Counted from the first letter of the stretch, positions 1 to 8,889 are shown. The stretch: DNA of 64,000 nt from an uncultured Paracoccaceae bacterium (GCA_947495295.1 CANLYJ010000001.1:1240001-1304000), one strand, 5' to 3'. Made by a program: numbers and translations. The notes: a model not told the origin generated them from the letters alone.

Positions 1-139
1 TATCGGCGAGCCAGTCGGCGAAATTCTGCAGGTCGCGGGCATAGGCCAGTTGTGTATTGGTCGCGGCGTCCAGTTCAGCGGCTTGCGCCTCAAGAAACAC
101 CTGTACCCAGCGGGCCATGGGGGTGTTTGCGGCGCTCAT
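1..139 (-). CDS. xerD: Site-specific tyrosine recombinase XerD, N-terminal part (cut by window edge)
   Basis: Only the first 46 codons are present; the rest lies beyond the left edge. The visible part has the pattern of the N-terminal SAM-like core-binding domain of XerC/XerD recombinases: a helix around MARWVQVFLEAQ, then NTQLAYARDLQNFADWL, matching the family's typical NT..AYRRDL..F..FL. The ATG overlaps the TGA of the upstream gene (ATGA), so translation is probably coupled. XerD resolves chromosome dimers at dif with XerC. The catalytic R-H-R-Y domain is not visible, so the choice of XerD rather than another tyrosine recombinase rests on this N-terminus and on the xerD-next-to-aroK order known in Rhodobacterales. 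Confidence 0.7.
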   Translation of the reverse strand, partial: MSAANTPMARWVQVFLEAQAAELDAATNTQLAYARDLQNFADWLAD

Positions 140-1656
140 GTCGCCCGGTCCAGGATCATCAATTGCAGGGCGGCGCGGCGGGCCACATCCTCTAACCCCA
201 CGGCGCGGAGCAGTGCGAGTGCATCGGTCAGTGACCCTGCATCACCAGAATACCCCTGATGAAACAAAGCAATGGCGCGCAGCAGCGCCTCACCCAGTTT
301 ACCGTTATCAACAAGGGTTTGCAGATCATTTGGCGTTGGCGCGCCGTTGAAGGCGGATTGGATCGCGAGCGACCGGGGTGTCGTAACGCGCACTTCTTGT
401 GGGACACCGCGGGCGAGTGCGATCAGGAACGGGTCTTGCCCTCGCGTGTTCAGCGCGACAGTTTCGTAAGCTGGTGACAAAAGCCCGACTTGAAATGCAA
501 TGTCAGCCGCGTCACCGCTAAGCGGGATATCCTGCAACGCGGCCCCGTAAAGTTTCGCGAATGGCACCTCGGCACGGGCCTCTTGTGCTGCATCCCAAGC
601 GTCGGGCAGGGCGCGCGATAGCGCCCTTGGATCACGGGCCTGCAAGGCCACATCAAATCGCTGGATCGCATCGGCCCGATCCCAGACACCGCCGGATGCG
701 GCAGGTGTGCGGGCGGTATAGATGCGCTGCAACACATTTTCGGAAACGGCACCATGGCGCGCCAGCCGCTCTGCCGCTTCGATCTGGGATTTCCAGGCGG
801 TTGTTGTGCGCAAGTCTGCATGGGAAAAGGCCAGCGGCAGATTGGCGGTGATTAGTGGTTCTCCAACCGCCTCGTGCATGCGGAACATCAGCGGGCTGAC
901 ACGGGCGGGCGGGTCCAGCGGTGGTTCGCCTTCAAAAAGTTCAGGGTCAAGGAAGCGGGAGATCAGCGCCTCTTCGGCCTCGCTGATATCACCCAAAACC
1001 CGGTGTGTATTCAGCGTCAGCGCGGCGGCGTTCCAGTCACCATTGCGCGCAAGACAAAAGATTCGCGCCGAATACGTTGGTGCAATGGACGGAGTAGATT
1101 TAACCACATCACAGGCTTCATCCTCTGTCCCAGTAAGTAGGGCCACGTCGAACCACCGCCTGAAAAGGGGGGCTGTGTCGGGCTCTGCGGCCTCGATCAG
1201 GGATTTGGCCTGTTCCAATGCGCCAAGGTCCAACAGCTTGTCCACCCGCGCGACAAATAGAGCGCCGTCAGGGCCTGCGCCTAATGGTGGATCAGCCTCT
1301 GCCAACATCAGCACACGTAGGAATTCCTGAATCGCCGGTAGCGTTTCAACTCGTTCGGCACGGACCAGGTCGACCAGCGTCGCCTCATCACTTGCCGACC
1401 AGATGGATGGCGGCAGGCCGGTCACATTTGCAGGCAGCAACCCGATTGGATCCTTGGATGGTCCATCCAGCGGGGTCACCGTTACAACGGGCGTGCGAAT
1501 GCCGTTTGCCACAGGCGGTTCGGCCAGCTTGGCGGGTTCGATGCTTTGCGACAGCCAATCGATAGCCGATAGCGGTGCCACACCATCCTGTGCCATCACA
1601 GGCGCCGCCAAGACGCATAGCAGACCGCAAAGCGGCCCGGGCTTAATTTGTATCAA
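136..1656 (-). CDS. Exported helical-repeat protein of unknown function
   Basis: A 506-residue protein with a signal peptide (about residues 1-22, ending VMAQ). The mature part is rich in paired helices with small-residue spacing (for example around residues 140-240, LEQAKSLIEAAEPDTA and later ARNGDWNAAALTL), which resembles TPR/Sel1-type solenoids without a clean consensus. The start is TTG: no in-frame ATG precedes the signal peptide, and the TTG overlaps the upstream 50-residue gene by 14 bp. No strong Shine-Dalgarno is seen. It sits between xerD and a small membrane protein, facing away from aroK. Function unknown; a periplasmic scaffold role is only a guess. Confidence 0.75.
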   Translation of the reverse strand: MIQIKPGPLCGLLCVLAAPVMAQDGVAPLSAIDWLSQSIEPAKLAEPPVANGIRTPVVTVTPLDGPSKDPIGLLPANVTGLPPSIWSASDEATLVDLVRAERVETLPAIQEFLRVLMLAEADPPLGAGPDGALFVARVDKLLDLGALEQAKSLIEAAEPDTAPLFRRWFDVALLTGTEDEACDVVKSTPSIAPTYSARIFCLARNGDWNAAALTLNTHRVLGDISEAEEALISRFLDPELFEGEPPLDPPARVSPLMFRMHEAVGEPLITANLPLAFSHADLRTTTAWKSQIEAAERLARHGAVSENVLQRIYTARTPAASGGVWDRADAIQRFDVALQARDPRALSRALPDAWDAAQEARAEVPFAKLYGAALQDIPLSGDAADIAFQVGLLSPAYETVALNTRGQDPFLIALARGVPQEVRVTTPRSLAIQSAFNGAPTPNDLQTLVDNGKLGEALLRAIALFHQGYSGDAGSLTDALALLRAVGLEDVARRAALQLMILDRAT

Positions 1657-1795
1657 GCGTGACAGGTTGCGTTACCTCTTGGGTTGGGGCCGCAAAATCA
1701 GCCGGAAAAAAGATCGGGCCAATATAAGCGTAGGCGATCAGCCCCGCACCAGCCAGGATGATCAAAAACACCAATGTCTTAATCAATCGCCACAT
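1643..1795 (-). CDS. Small single-pass membrane protein (50 aa)
   Basis: The ATG at 1795 (MWRLIKTLV) opens a 50-codon gene that is hidden inside a longer open frame. It has one strongly hydrophobic helix at about residues 6-29, then a short acidic/Thr-rich tail (PTQEVTQPVTLD). A purine-rich ribosome site (GAGGTGCGGGC) precedes this ATG, which supports the short form over the 111-codon frame starting at 1978. Its 3' end overlaps the exported protein at 136-1656, so the two probably form one transcript divergent from aroK. Function unknown. Confidence 0.6.
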   Translation of the reverse strand: MWRLIKTLVFLIILAGAGLIAYAYIGPIFFPADFAAPTQEVTQPVTLDTN

Positions 1796-1948
1796 TGCCC
1801 GCACCTCGTTTCGTGTAACTGCCTCGAATATGTGGTCTAAGTGCCACTTGTGAAGGTGTTTATATATGGTCTTTTCCGCAAGATCACGGCATTCATTCAC
1901 TAATTTTTCGCGAGGTTGCAAACGGCCTTGGGCAGGAGGGCGCGGCAA

Positions 1949-2506
1949 ATGACGGATCGGGCGGGATACCAGCTGCACCGCACGGTGGTTTTGGTGGGCA
2001 TGATGGGGTCGGGAAAAACGGCGATTGGGCGTGCCTTGGCCGCACGTTTAGGCGTTGATTTTGTGGATAGCGATAGTGCCATCGAGGAGGCTGCCGCCCT
2101 GACAATTGCGGAGATCTTCGAACGCGATGGCGAGGCGTTTTTTCGCAAGCGCGAGGCCGAGGTGCTGCGCCGTCTGTTATCTGGCCCGCCAAGCGTGGTG
2201 TCCACCGGTGGCGGTGCCTTTCTGGCGGAAGCCAATCGTGATGCCATTGCCGAAATGGGCATCGCGCTGTGGCTTGATGCTGATCTGGAAACGCTATGGG
2301 CGCGGGTGCGCCACAAGGACACGCGCCCGCTGCTGCGCACCGCGAACCCCAAGGCCACGCTGGCCGAAATTTTCCAGACCCGCAAACCTGTTTATGCAAA
2401 GGCCGGTCTGCGACTGGCGATCCGCCGCGATGCCTCTATCGACGATACGACCTCCAGCGCGCTGGAGGTCCTGCAATCCCATCCCAAAATTCTGGAGCCC
2501 TGCTGA
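1949..2506 (+). CDS. aroK: Shikimate kinase
   Basis: Phosphorylates shikimate to shikimate 3-phosphate in the common aromatic pathway in the cytoplasm. Seen: Walker A GMMGSGKT at residues 17-24, the substrate/Mg acidic pair in VDSDS (40-42), the FFRKREAEVL segment (65-74) and the STGGGAF shikimate-binding loop (86-91), with a lid-type RVRHKDTRPLL stretch further on. At 185 residues it is of normal length. I start at the ATG at 1949 because AGGAGGG lies about 10 bp upstream; an in-frame ATG at 1916 has no such site. The TGA overlaps the aroB ATG (TGATG), so the two are translationally coupled. Confidence 0.95.
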   Translation: MTDRAGYQLHRTVVLVGMMGSGKTAIGRALAARLGVDFVDSDSAIEEAAALTIAEIFERDGEAFFRKREAEVLRRLLSGPPSVVSTGGGAFLAEANRDAIAEMGIALWLDADLETLWARVRHKDTRPLLRTANPKATLAEIFQTRKPVYAKAGLRLAIRRDASIDDTTSSALEVLQSHPKILEPC

Positions 2507-3621
2507 TGACTGCCGCAACCGTACATGTGGATCTGCCGGGCCGGGCCTACGATATTGAAATTGCGCCGGGTTTGTTGGAAAGGGTTGGTGCATTTCTGGC
2601 CCCCATGGGCGGTCGCAAACATATCTGTATCGTGACGGATCAAAACGTCGCCGACTTGCATTTGGCGGCATTGCAGGCAGGGCTGGCGGCGGCGGGTCTG
2701 ACATCCGGCGCATTGGCATTACCACCGGGTGAGGCGACGAAATGCTGGGCTGAGCTGGAACGCACGGTTGAATGGCTGCTGGCGCAGAAGGTCGAGCGTG
2801 GCGATATTGTTGTGGCTTTCGGCGGCGGCGTCATCGGTGATCTGGCCGGGTTCGCTGCGGCTGTGCTGCGTCGCGGTGTTCGGTTCGTACAGATTCCAAC
2901 CAGCCTTTTGGCGCAGGTCGATAGCTCTGTCGGGGGTAAGACAGGGATCAATTCGCCCATGGGCAAGAACCTGATTGGCGCGTTTCATCAGCCATCGCTT
3001 GTGCTGGCGGATACGGCGCTGCTGGGTACGCTGACGCCGCGCGATTTTCTTGCAGGCTATGGCGAGGTGGTCAAATACGGGCTGCTGGGTGATGCGGATT
3101 TCTTTGACTGGCTGGAACAGAATGGGCCTGCCTTGGCGGCAGGTGACATGGATGCGCGGGTGCAGGCCGTTACCCGATCTTGTCAGATGAAGGCGGATAT
3201 CGTGCAGCGGGACGAGACAGAGCAGGGCGATCGCGCGCTTTTGAACCTTGGTCACACCTTTTGCCACGCGCTCGAGGCCGCGACTGGCTATTCCGACCGC
3301 CTGCTGCATGGTGAAGGTGTCGCCATTGGCTGTGCGCTGGCTTTTGAATTATCGGCCCGGCTGCGCCTGTGCAGCCAGGAAGACCCGAGCCGCGTGCGTG
3401 CCCATCTGTGCGCCATCGGGATGAAGGTGGATGTCGCGGACATCCCAGGTGACCTGCCCGATGCCGATGCTTTGCTCGGTCTGATGGGCCAGGACAAGAA
3501 AGTGCTGGATGGCAAGCTGCGCTTTATTCTGGCGCGCGGCATTGGGGAGGCGTTTATCACGTCCGACGTGCCGTCAGAGGCTGTTTTGTCGGTGTTGGAG
3601 GATGCACTGGCCGGACGTTAG
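2506..3621 (+). CDS. aroB: 3-dehydroquinate synthase
   Basis: Converts DAHP to 3-dehydroquinate, NAD- and metal-dependent. Seen: the NAD-binding GGGVIGDLAGF (106-116), the conserved PTSLLAQVDSSVGGKTGIN run (131-149), and the metal ligands E187 (GYGEVVKYG), H250 (NLGHTFCHALE) and H268 (LLHGEG). The 371-residue form starting at 2506 matches the family; the longer open frame to 2296 lies inside aroK and is not coding. Directly coupled to aroK. The stop converges with the membrane protein at 3618-3932, overlapping by 4 bp. Confidence 0.96.
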   Translation: MTAATVHVDLPGRAYDIEIAPGLLERVGAFLAPMGGRKHICIVTDQNVADLHLAALQAGLAAAGLTSGALALPPGEATKCWAELERTVEWLLAQKVERGDIVVAFGGGVIGDLAGFAAAVLRRGVRFVQIPTSLLAQVDSSVGGKTGINSPMGKNLIGAFHQPSLVLADTALLGTLTPRDFLAGYGEVVKYGLLGDADFFDWLEQNGPALAAGDMDARVQAVTRSCQMKADIVQRDETEQGDRALLNLGHTFCHALEAATGYSDRLLHGEGVAIGCALAFELSARLRLCSQEDPSRVRAHLCAIGMKVDVADIPGDLPDADALLGLMGQDKKVLDGKLRFILARGIGEAFITSDVPSEAVLSVLEDALAGR

Positions 3622-3932
3622 GAATCCCCGCCGGTCAGGTCGATATCGTGCTTTTCTGCGAAACGCAGGAATAGCGGAATTTCCATGATCATCAGTGTGA
3701 GGATGCTGAACACTGCCCAGTTGCTTTGGAAAAGCAACATGTTGAAGCGGATGCCGCTACCCCAGAAAAGTGCGCCAGCCACCCCAACAGCGATGGCTGA
3801 CAGGATCACGTCAATCGTCATAATCCGGTTCAACGTCTTTTGTTCCAAGCTGGGATATATGCCCAGATAGGCCACCGCCAGAATGCCGCCATTCAGGATC
3901 AGAATCTTTGCTTCCGGCGCCAGTTCTGTCAT
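3618..3932 (-). CDS. Small membrane protein, three predicted helices
   Basis: 104 residues with three hydrophobic segments at about 10-26, 38-57 and 69-90, joined by short loops and ending in an acidic tail (DIDLTGGDS). The start lies 3 bp after the ssb stop, so it is probably co-transcribed with ssb on the minus strand. No family recognised. It could be an inner-membrane protein of Rhodobacterales with no assigned role; nothing in the sequence ties it to DNA metabolism apart from its neighbour. Confidence 0.7.
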   Translation of the reverse strand: MTELAPEAKILILNGGILAVAYLGIYPSLEQKTLNRIMTIDVILSAIAVGVAGALFWGSGIRFNMLLFQSNWAVFSILTLMIMEIPLFLRFAEKHDIDLTGGDS

Positions 3933-3935
3933 GGT

Positions 3936-4448
3936 TTAGAACGGGATTTCGTCATCCATGTCGGTGCCGCCGCCACCGCCTTGGGAACCACCACCGCCAT
4001 AGCCACCGTCGTTGCCGCCGCCATAGGAACTGCCCCCGCCGCCGCTATAACCGCCACCACCGCCGTAGTTGCCACCACCACCGCCGCCGCCTTCGCTGCG
4101 GCCGTCCAGCATGGTCAGCGTGCCGTCAAAGCCGTTCAGAACGACTTCGGTTGAATATCGATCCTGACCGGATTGATCCTGCCATTTGCGGGTTTGCAAC
4201 TTGCCTTCGATGTAAACCTTGGATCCTTTTTTCAGATATTGCTCTGCGACCCGCACGAGGCCTTCCTGAAAGATTGCCACCGAATGCCATTCGGTTTTTT
4301 CGCGCCGTTCGCCGGTGTTTTTGTCTTTCCAGTTCTCGGATGTGGCGATGCGCAGATTGCACACTTTGCCGCCGTTCTGGAATGTCCGCACCTCGGGGTC
4401 GGCACCCAGATTTCCGATAAGAATAACTTTGTTCACTGATCCGGCCAT
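3936..4448 (-). CDS. ssb: Single-stranded DNA-binding protein
   Basis: Binds and protects ssDNA at forks and recruits repair and replication partners. Seen: an N-terminal OB fold (about residues 1-112, [19 protein letters not shown], then [10 protein letters not shown]), a long glycine-rich linker (about 115-160), and the acidic partner-binding tip DMDDEIPF at the C-terminus. The 170-residue form starts at the ATG at 4448, preceded by GGGAGGTGCC; the longer frame to 4502 adds a non-conserved leader. The linker is almost pure Gly/Tyr/Ser, which makes the DNA here highly repetitive. Confidence 0.95.
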   Translation of the reverse strand: MAGSVNKVILIGNLGADPEVRTFQNGGKVCNLRIATSENWKDKNTGERREKTEWHSVAIFQEGLVRVAEQYLKKGSKVYIEGKLQTRKWQDQSGQDRYSTEVVLNGFDGTLTMLDGRSEGGGGGGGNYGGGGGYSGGGGSSYGGGNDGGYGGGGSQGGGGGTDMDDEIPF

Positions 4449-4588
4449 ACTGGCACCTCCCGCGATTCTGCTTTGCGCTTTTGTGACAGACTGGACACAC
4501 AAGGTTAACAGTGAATTACGCGGTGGGGGTGGTTTCGCGGCTGAAAATGGCTAGGTTGCAGGTGAAACAGTAAGTTGGATTGGGCCAG

Positions 4589-5179
4589 GTGCGCTATTTT
4601 GGATCGGTTTGCATAGGTGCTTTGATAGGCGCGGGCTCTGCGGGTATGGCGCAGGAACAGGTGTCGACGATGTCACGTTCGGCCTTGTTTCAAAGCCAGT
4701 TGTCGGTGTTGGATGGGCGTGCATCGCAGCAATATAACAATTCTGTTCGATTGCAGCCGCCACGTGTTGAAGTGCCTAGGGCACCCGGATCGACCCCGGC
4801 TTACACGGGCAGCTATCGCGGCCAGTACCTGAACACGGCCCGCGATGCGGCGCGCAAGAACCGCGTGCCAGAGGATCTGTTTTTGCGCCTTGTGCAGCAG
4901 GAAAGCGGCTGGAACCCTAATGCCCGGTCCGTCAAAGGCGCGATGGGGCTGGCGCAGCTGATGCCGCCCACCGCGCGGTTGCTGGGTGTGGATGCCAGTA
5001 ATCCGGCCCAGAACCTGGAAGGCGGCGCGCGCTATCTGCGCCAGCAATTTGATAAATTCGGTACATGGCGGTTGGCACTGGCTGCCTATAATGCAGGGCC
5101 GGGTGCGGTTGAGCGTTACAACGGCGTGCCGCCATATCGCGAGACGCAGAACTATGTACGGGTGATTTGGGGCGAATAA
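4589..5179 (+). CDS. Lytic transglycosylase (SLT domain)
   Basis: Cleaves the MurNAc-GlcNAc bond of peptidoglycan in the periplasm. Seen: a signal peptide ending near GMAQ, a low-complexity stretch to about residue 75, then a C-terminal Slt70-type domain with the catalytic Glu in QQESGWNPNA, the GLAQLMP motif and the AYNAGPGAV motif. At about 196 residues it is a minimal, one-domain enzyme. The start is not ATG: GTG at 4589 gives the most normal signal peptide, and TTG at 4580 is an alternative three codons longer. It could be general wall-remodelling machinery or belong to a secretion apparatus; the neighbours do not decide. Confidence 0.88.
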   Translation: MRYFGSVCIGALIGAGSAGMAQEQVSTMSRSALFQSQLSVLDGRASQQYNNSVRLQPPRVEVPRAPGSTPAYTGSYRGQYLNTARDAARKNRVPEDLFLRLVQQESGWNPNARSVKGAMGLAQLMPPTARLLGVDASNPAQNLEGGARYLRQQFDKFGTWRLALAAYNAGPGAVERYNGVPPYRETQNYVRVIWGE

Positions 5180-5203
5180 GGATCGCCCCATAAGTCATTG
5201 ATT

Positions 5204-7276
5204 TTATTCCGCTGCGATCTGAATAACTGGTTCCATATCTGACAAATCCGCATCACTCAGGTGGCATTTAATCTGGTGACCTTCGGTCAGCATCCGCACT
5301 GGCGGCACCTCTTTTTCGCATAGCCCGCCAGCCACTTTGGATTTCCAGTTGCACCGCGTTTGGAACGGGCAACCAGTTGGCGGGTTCATGGCCGATGGAA
5401 TATCGCCTTCCAGCACGATGTGTTTTTTCTGCACGCTGGTATCAGCAATCGGAACTGCCGATAGCAACGCCTCGGTATAGGGATGGTAGGGCGGCGCAAA
5501 AACCTGATCGGTTGTGCCCAGTTCCACCACATGGCCCAGATACATCACCATCACGCGGTCAGACAGATAGCGCACGATGGACAGGTCGTGGCTGATGAAC
5601 AAAAGCGTTGTCTTATGTTCGCGTTGAATTTCCATTAACAGGTCGGTCACCGCCGCCTGCACGGACACATCCAGCGCCGAAACGGGTTCATCCGCGACGA
5701 CGATCCTTGCATCCCCGGCAAAGGCGCGGGCGATGCCAACCCTTTGTTTTTGCCCACCACTTAGCTGCCGGGGCATCCGATCAGCAAAGGCGCGGGGCAG
5801 TTTGACAAGGTCCAGCAGGTTCAACATGCGGTCGCGCCGTTCAGCGTCATTTGCGCCGATGCCGAAAATCTCGAGCGCCCGCATGATCTGCCGCCCGACG
5901 GTCATGGAGGGGTTGAGCGTGTCGAACGGATTCTGGAACACCATCTGGATGTCGGCCACGGTTTTGGTGTCGCGGTCCTCAATCGCTGTGTCGCCAATGG
6001 ATTGATTATCCAACAAAATCTGACCTTCGGTGGCCGTTTCCAGCCCCATCAGCACCTTGGCAAAGGTGGATTTCCCACAACCGGATTCACCGACGATGGC
6101 CAGCGTTTCGCTTTCGCGTGCCTCGAACGACAGGGTTTCATTGGCTTTGACCACCTTCTTGTCGCCACCACCAAAGAGCGCGTTGGCCGCAACTTCGTAA
6201 TATTTTTTCAGGTTGTCCATTTTCAGAACAACCGGCCCCGGTTCGGGTTTTTCTTTGGTATCAGAGACTTGGATGGGGGCATTCCAGTCGATTTCCGTGA
6301 ATTTCAGGCAGCGGGACTGGTGGCGGTCGTTGCCGGGGACGGGTTCCATCGGGATGAAACCGGCGTCGCAACGCCCGGCTTCGAAATAGTCGCAGCGCGG
6401 GCCGAAATTGCATCCGTCTGGCCGTTCATGCGGCAGGGGAAAGTTGCCGGGGATCGCCACAAGGGGGCGCGCGTTTTTATCGGCGCCGGGCAGGGGGATC
6501 GACCGGAAAAGCGCCTGAGTGTAAGGGTGCTGCATTTCGTCAAACACGTCTTCGATGCTGCCCCGCTCAACCGCTTCGCCGGAATACATCACGCAAATCC
6601 GGTCGCAGGTTTCCAGCACTAACCCCAGGTTATGGCTGATAAAAAGCATGGAAGTGCCGTATTTCTTTCCCAGATCTTTGACCAGTTCGACCACGGCGGC
6701 TTCGACGGTCACGTCAAGCGCCGTTGTGGGTTCATCAAGGATCAGCAGCGAGGGTTTTGACATCAGTGCCATCGCAATCACGATCCGCTGTTGCTGCCCG
6801 CCGGAGAGCTGGTGAGGGTAGCTTTTGAGCATACGTTCCGGGTCTGGCAGTTTGACGTCTGTGACGACTTCAAGGGCGCGCGCATATGCCTCTTTTTCGC
6901 TGACACCTTCATGGATCATCGGCACTTCCATCAGCTGTTTGCCGATCTTCATGGCCGGGTTCAGAGACGCCATAGGCTCTTGATATATCATGGCAATTTC
7001 GCTGCCGCGGATGTCGCGCAGCTCTTCTGCTGTCATCTCGCAGAGGTCGCGGCCCTTGAACTTGATTGAGCCGCCGACGATCCGCCCGTTGACGCCCAGA
7101 TCCTGCATGACGCCAAGCGCCACGGTGGATTTGCCGCAACCGGATTCCCCAACCAAACCAAGGGCTTCGCCCGGCATGACAGTGGCGGAAAAATCCATCA
7201 CGGCAGGGATTTCCCGCAGCCTTGTGAAGAAGGAAATGGACAGTTTGTCGATTTCGAGGATGGGTTGATCGGTCAT
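5204..7276 (-). CDS. Peptide-type ABC transporter ATPase with two fused nucleotide-binding domains
   Basis: A 690-residue protein carrying both ATPase halves of an Opp/Dpp-type importer. First NBD: Walker A GESGCGKST (43-51), signature LSGGQQQR (157-164), Walker B LLILDEPT (177-184), followed by the Opp/Dpp C-terminal Cys-containing segment (GCNFGPRCDYFEAGRCD). Second NBD: another GESGCGKST, LSGGQKQR and VVADEPVSALDV, again with its own Cys-rich tail. The ATG at 7276 has GGAAG upstream; the longer frame to 7351 runs through intergenic tandem repeats. It is last in the operon after the two permeases and the binding protein. Substrate is not decided by sequence; a peptide or similar small solute is likely. 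Confidence 0.93.
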   Translation of the reverse strand: MTDQPILEIDKLSISFFTRLREIPAVMDFSATVMPGEALGLVGESGCGKSTVALGVMQDLGVNGRIVGGSIKFKGRDLCEMTAEELRDIRGSEIAMIYQEPMASLNPAMKIGKQLMEVPMIHEGVSEKEAYARALEVVTDVKLPDPERMLKSYPHQLSGGQQQRIVIAMALMSKPSLLILDEPTTALDVTVEAAVVELVKDLGKKYGTSMLFISHNLGLVLETCDRICVMYSGEAVERGSIEDVFDEMQHPYTQALFRSIPLPGADKNARPLVAIPGNFPLPHERPDGCNFGPRCDYFEAGRCDAGFIPMEPVPGNDRHQSRCLKFTEIDWNAPIQVSDTKEKPEPGPVVLKMDNLKKYYEVAANALFGGGDKKVVKANETLSFEARESETLAIVGESGCGKSTFAKVLMGLETATEGQILLDNQSIGDTAIEDRDTKTVADIQMVFQNPFDTLNPSMTVGRQIMRALEIFGIGANDAERRDRMLNLLDLVKLPRAFADRMPRQLSGGQKQRVGIARAFAGDARIVVADEPVSALDVSVQAAVTDLLMEIQREHKTTLLFISHDLSIVRYLSDRVMVMYLGHVVELGTTDQVFAPPYHPYTEALLSAVPIADTSVQKKHIVLEGDIPSAMNPPTGCPFQTRCNWKSKVAGGLCEKEVPPVRMLTEGHQIKCHLSDADLSDMEPVIQIAAE

Positions 7277-7310
7277 GTTAATACTTCCGTTTCTCGCCAA
7301 AATTTGGCTA

Positions 7311-7375
7311 TCGGCATCACGTCGGCAAAGCGTCGGCAGAACGTCGGGCACCTTTGGACGGTGGTCGCGTTAACC
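7311..7375. repeat. 11-bp tandem repeat block, copy 1
   Basis: Consecutive units TCGGCATCACG, TCGGCAAAGCG, TCGGCAGAACG, then a partial TCGGGCACC, in exact 11-bp register from 7311. The block continues as a semi-conserved tail with CGGTG 15 bp after the last TCGG and then GTTAACC. It lies in the 167-bp gap between the second permease and the ATPase gene. A close copy with the same unit length and the same CGGTG offset lies at 57733-57800. Confidence 0.75.
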
Positions 7376-7412
7376 TTTAACTTTTGCATCGCTGGCCTCT
7401 TTTCTGTGACCG

Positions 7413-7435
7413 CGTCCCGGGGCAAGCCCGGGACG
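7413..7435. repeat. REP-like palindrome / intercistronic hairpin
   Basis: A perfect 9-bp inverted repeat, CGTCCCGGG with loop GCAAG and CCCGGGACG, 9 bp downstream of the permease stop on the minus strand. No U-run follows, so it looks more like a repetitive extragenic palindrome or an mRNA-stabilising hairpin inside the operon than a terminator. Confidence 0.65.
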
Positions 7436-7443
7436 GGTGTTTG

Positions 7444-8889
7444 TTAGTCCTTCAGGCTTTCTTCGCGCAGGCCGTCGGCCAGCAGGTTCAGCCCCAGCAC
7501 GAGGCTGAGGAGAGCGACCGCAGGTGGCAGGGCAGGGTGTGCGTAGATCAGCAGGAGCTTGCGCCCTTCATTGATCGTGGACCCCCAATCCGGGCTTTCC
7601 GATGACAGCCCCAGCCCGAAGAAGCCCAAGGTCCCCAGCAGGATGGTGGTGTAGCCAATCCGCAGGCAGAAATCGACGATCAGCGGTCCACGTGCATTGG
7701 GCAGGATTTCCCACAGCATGATGTACCACGCGCCTTCGCCGCGTGTCTGGGCGGCGGCCACATAGTCGCGGGTCCGCAAGTCCAGCGTCAGCCCCCGCAC
7801 GATCCTGAACACCGTCGGTGCGTTCACGAAGACGACCGAGACAAAGACCACAAGGATTGTGATATCAAAGAGGTCCATCCACTCGGGCAGGAAGTTGATG
7901 ACTGTGCCTTTCTGGTTGATCACTGACAGGTAGAGCCAGCCCAGGATCCCAAGCACCGGCACAAGGATCGCTGTCCGTTTTTGCGGTTGCGTGTAGTAGC
8001 GCGAGTTCAGCAATACCCCGAAGAAGATGATCGGAAAGACAAACAGGACCGCCGCCATATAGCTGGGGATGCCTGTCAGCACGATTTCCGGGGTCACCAG
8101 CAGGTAAAACAGCAGGATCACCGGAAAGGCCAGGATCAGGTTAGCGAGGAAAGACAGGACCGTGTCCAGCAGCCCCCCGTAATAGCCCGCAGGCAGCCCA
8201 AGCGTGATCCCAACCATGAAGGCAAAGATCGTGGCCAGTGGTGCGATGGCAATCACGAAGGTGGAGCCAGAGACAACCCGGCTGAAGATATCGCGCGCCA
8301 GATTGTCACCGCCCAGCAGGTAATGCGGGATATCGCCAACGGTGCCTTCTGGCACTGCGACGCCCGGTGTCTTGTTTTTCAACCCTGATACTTGGGTCAG
8401 GTAGTCATGCGTGGCGATCCAGTCGAATGCGCCGACGAAAAACGCGGTAAAGACCCAGAACATGACAATCCCGAACCCGATCATGCCGACCGTGCTGTCA
8501 AAGAGTTTGCCGTAAAGCCCCAGTTTGCGTTTGTAGATGATCGACACCGCGAAGGTGATGATCAGGGCGATCCAAACCGGAAGGAAGCGTTGTGATATTT
8601 CGCCAACGATCCCAACCATCCCGTAGGGCAGGATCATCGGGGCGATCAGGTAGACGAGGATCAAGGCGATCACTGCCAGAAACAGGTATTTGCTTGCTGT
8701 CTCTGTTGCGCCCAATGCCCCGCCGCGCCTGGCCAGCGTGCCGTCCGGGTTGGCCTGTAATGTGACCGCTGGTGCAAAGAAGCCAAGCAGAAGCTGGGCG
8801 ATCAGCGCGATGACGAAAAGCCCAACAACAATGACGAAGATTGGGTTGAGGAATGCGCCTACGGCGCCGGTCCAGGTGAGGGGTTCCAT
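7444..8889 (-). CDS. ABC transporter permease, DppC/OppC type, N-terminally extended
   Basis: A 481-residue inner-membrane permease. The C-terminal part (about 260-481) is the BPD_transp_1 domain, with an EAA-type coupling loop around DYVAAAQTRGEGAWYIMLWEI and the GLGLSSESPDWG motif of DppC-like subunits. The N-terminal half has extra hydrophobic segments near residues 10-36, 68-95, 100-120 and 135-155. This makes it about 180 residues longer than standard DppC (about 300). The ATG at 8889 is preceded by GGGAGGACAGGAA. It follows the DppB-type permease after 13 bp. Confidence 0.9.
   Translation of the reverse strand: MEPLTWTGAVGAFLNPIFVIVVGLFVIALIAQLLLGFFAPAVTLQANPDGTLARRGGALGATETASKYLFLAVIALILVYLIAPMILPYGMVGIVGEISQRFLPVWIALIITFAVSIIYKRKLGLYGKLFDSTVGMIGFGIVMFWVFTAFFVGAFDWIATHDYLTQVSGLKNKTPGVAVPEGTVGDIPHYLLGGDNLARDIFSRVVSGSTFVIAIAPLATIFAFMVGITLGLPAGYYGGLLDTVLSFLANLILAFPVILLFYLLVTPEIVLTGIPSYMAAVLFVFPIIFFGVLLNSRYYTQPQKRTAILVPVLGILGWLYLSVINQKGTVINFLPEWMDLFDITILVVFVSVVFVNAPTVFRIVRGLTLDLRTRDYVAAAQTRGEGAWYIMLWEILPNARGPLIVDFCLRIGYTTILLGTLGFFGLGLSSESPDWGSTINEGRKLLLIYAHPALPPAVALLSLVLGLNLLADGLREESLKD

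Noticed and set aside
3965..4100. Highly repetitive GCC/ACC tract
   Set aside because: It is the glycine-rich linker of SSB read from the other strand, not an independent repeat.
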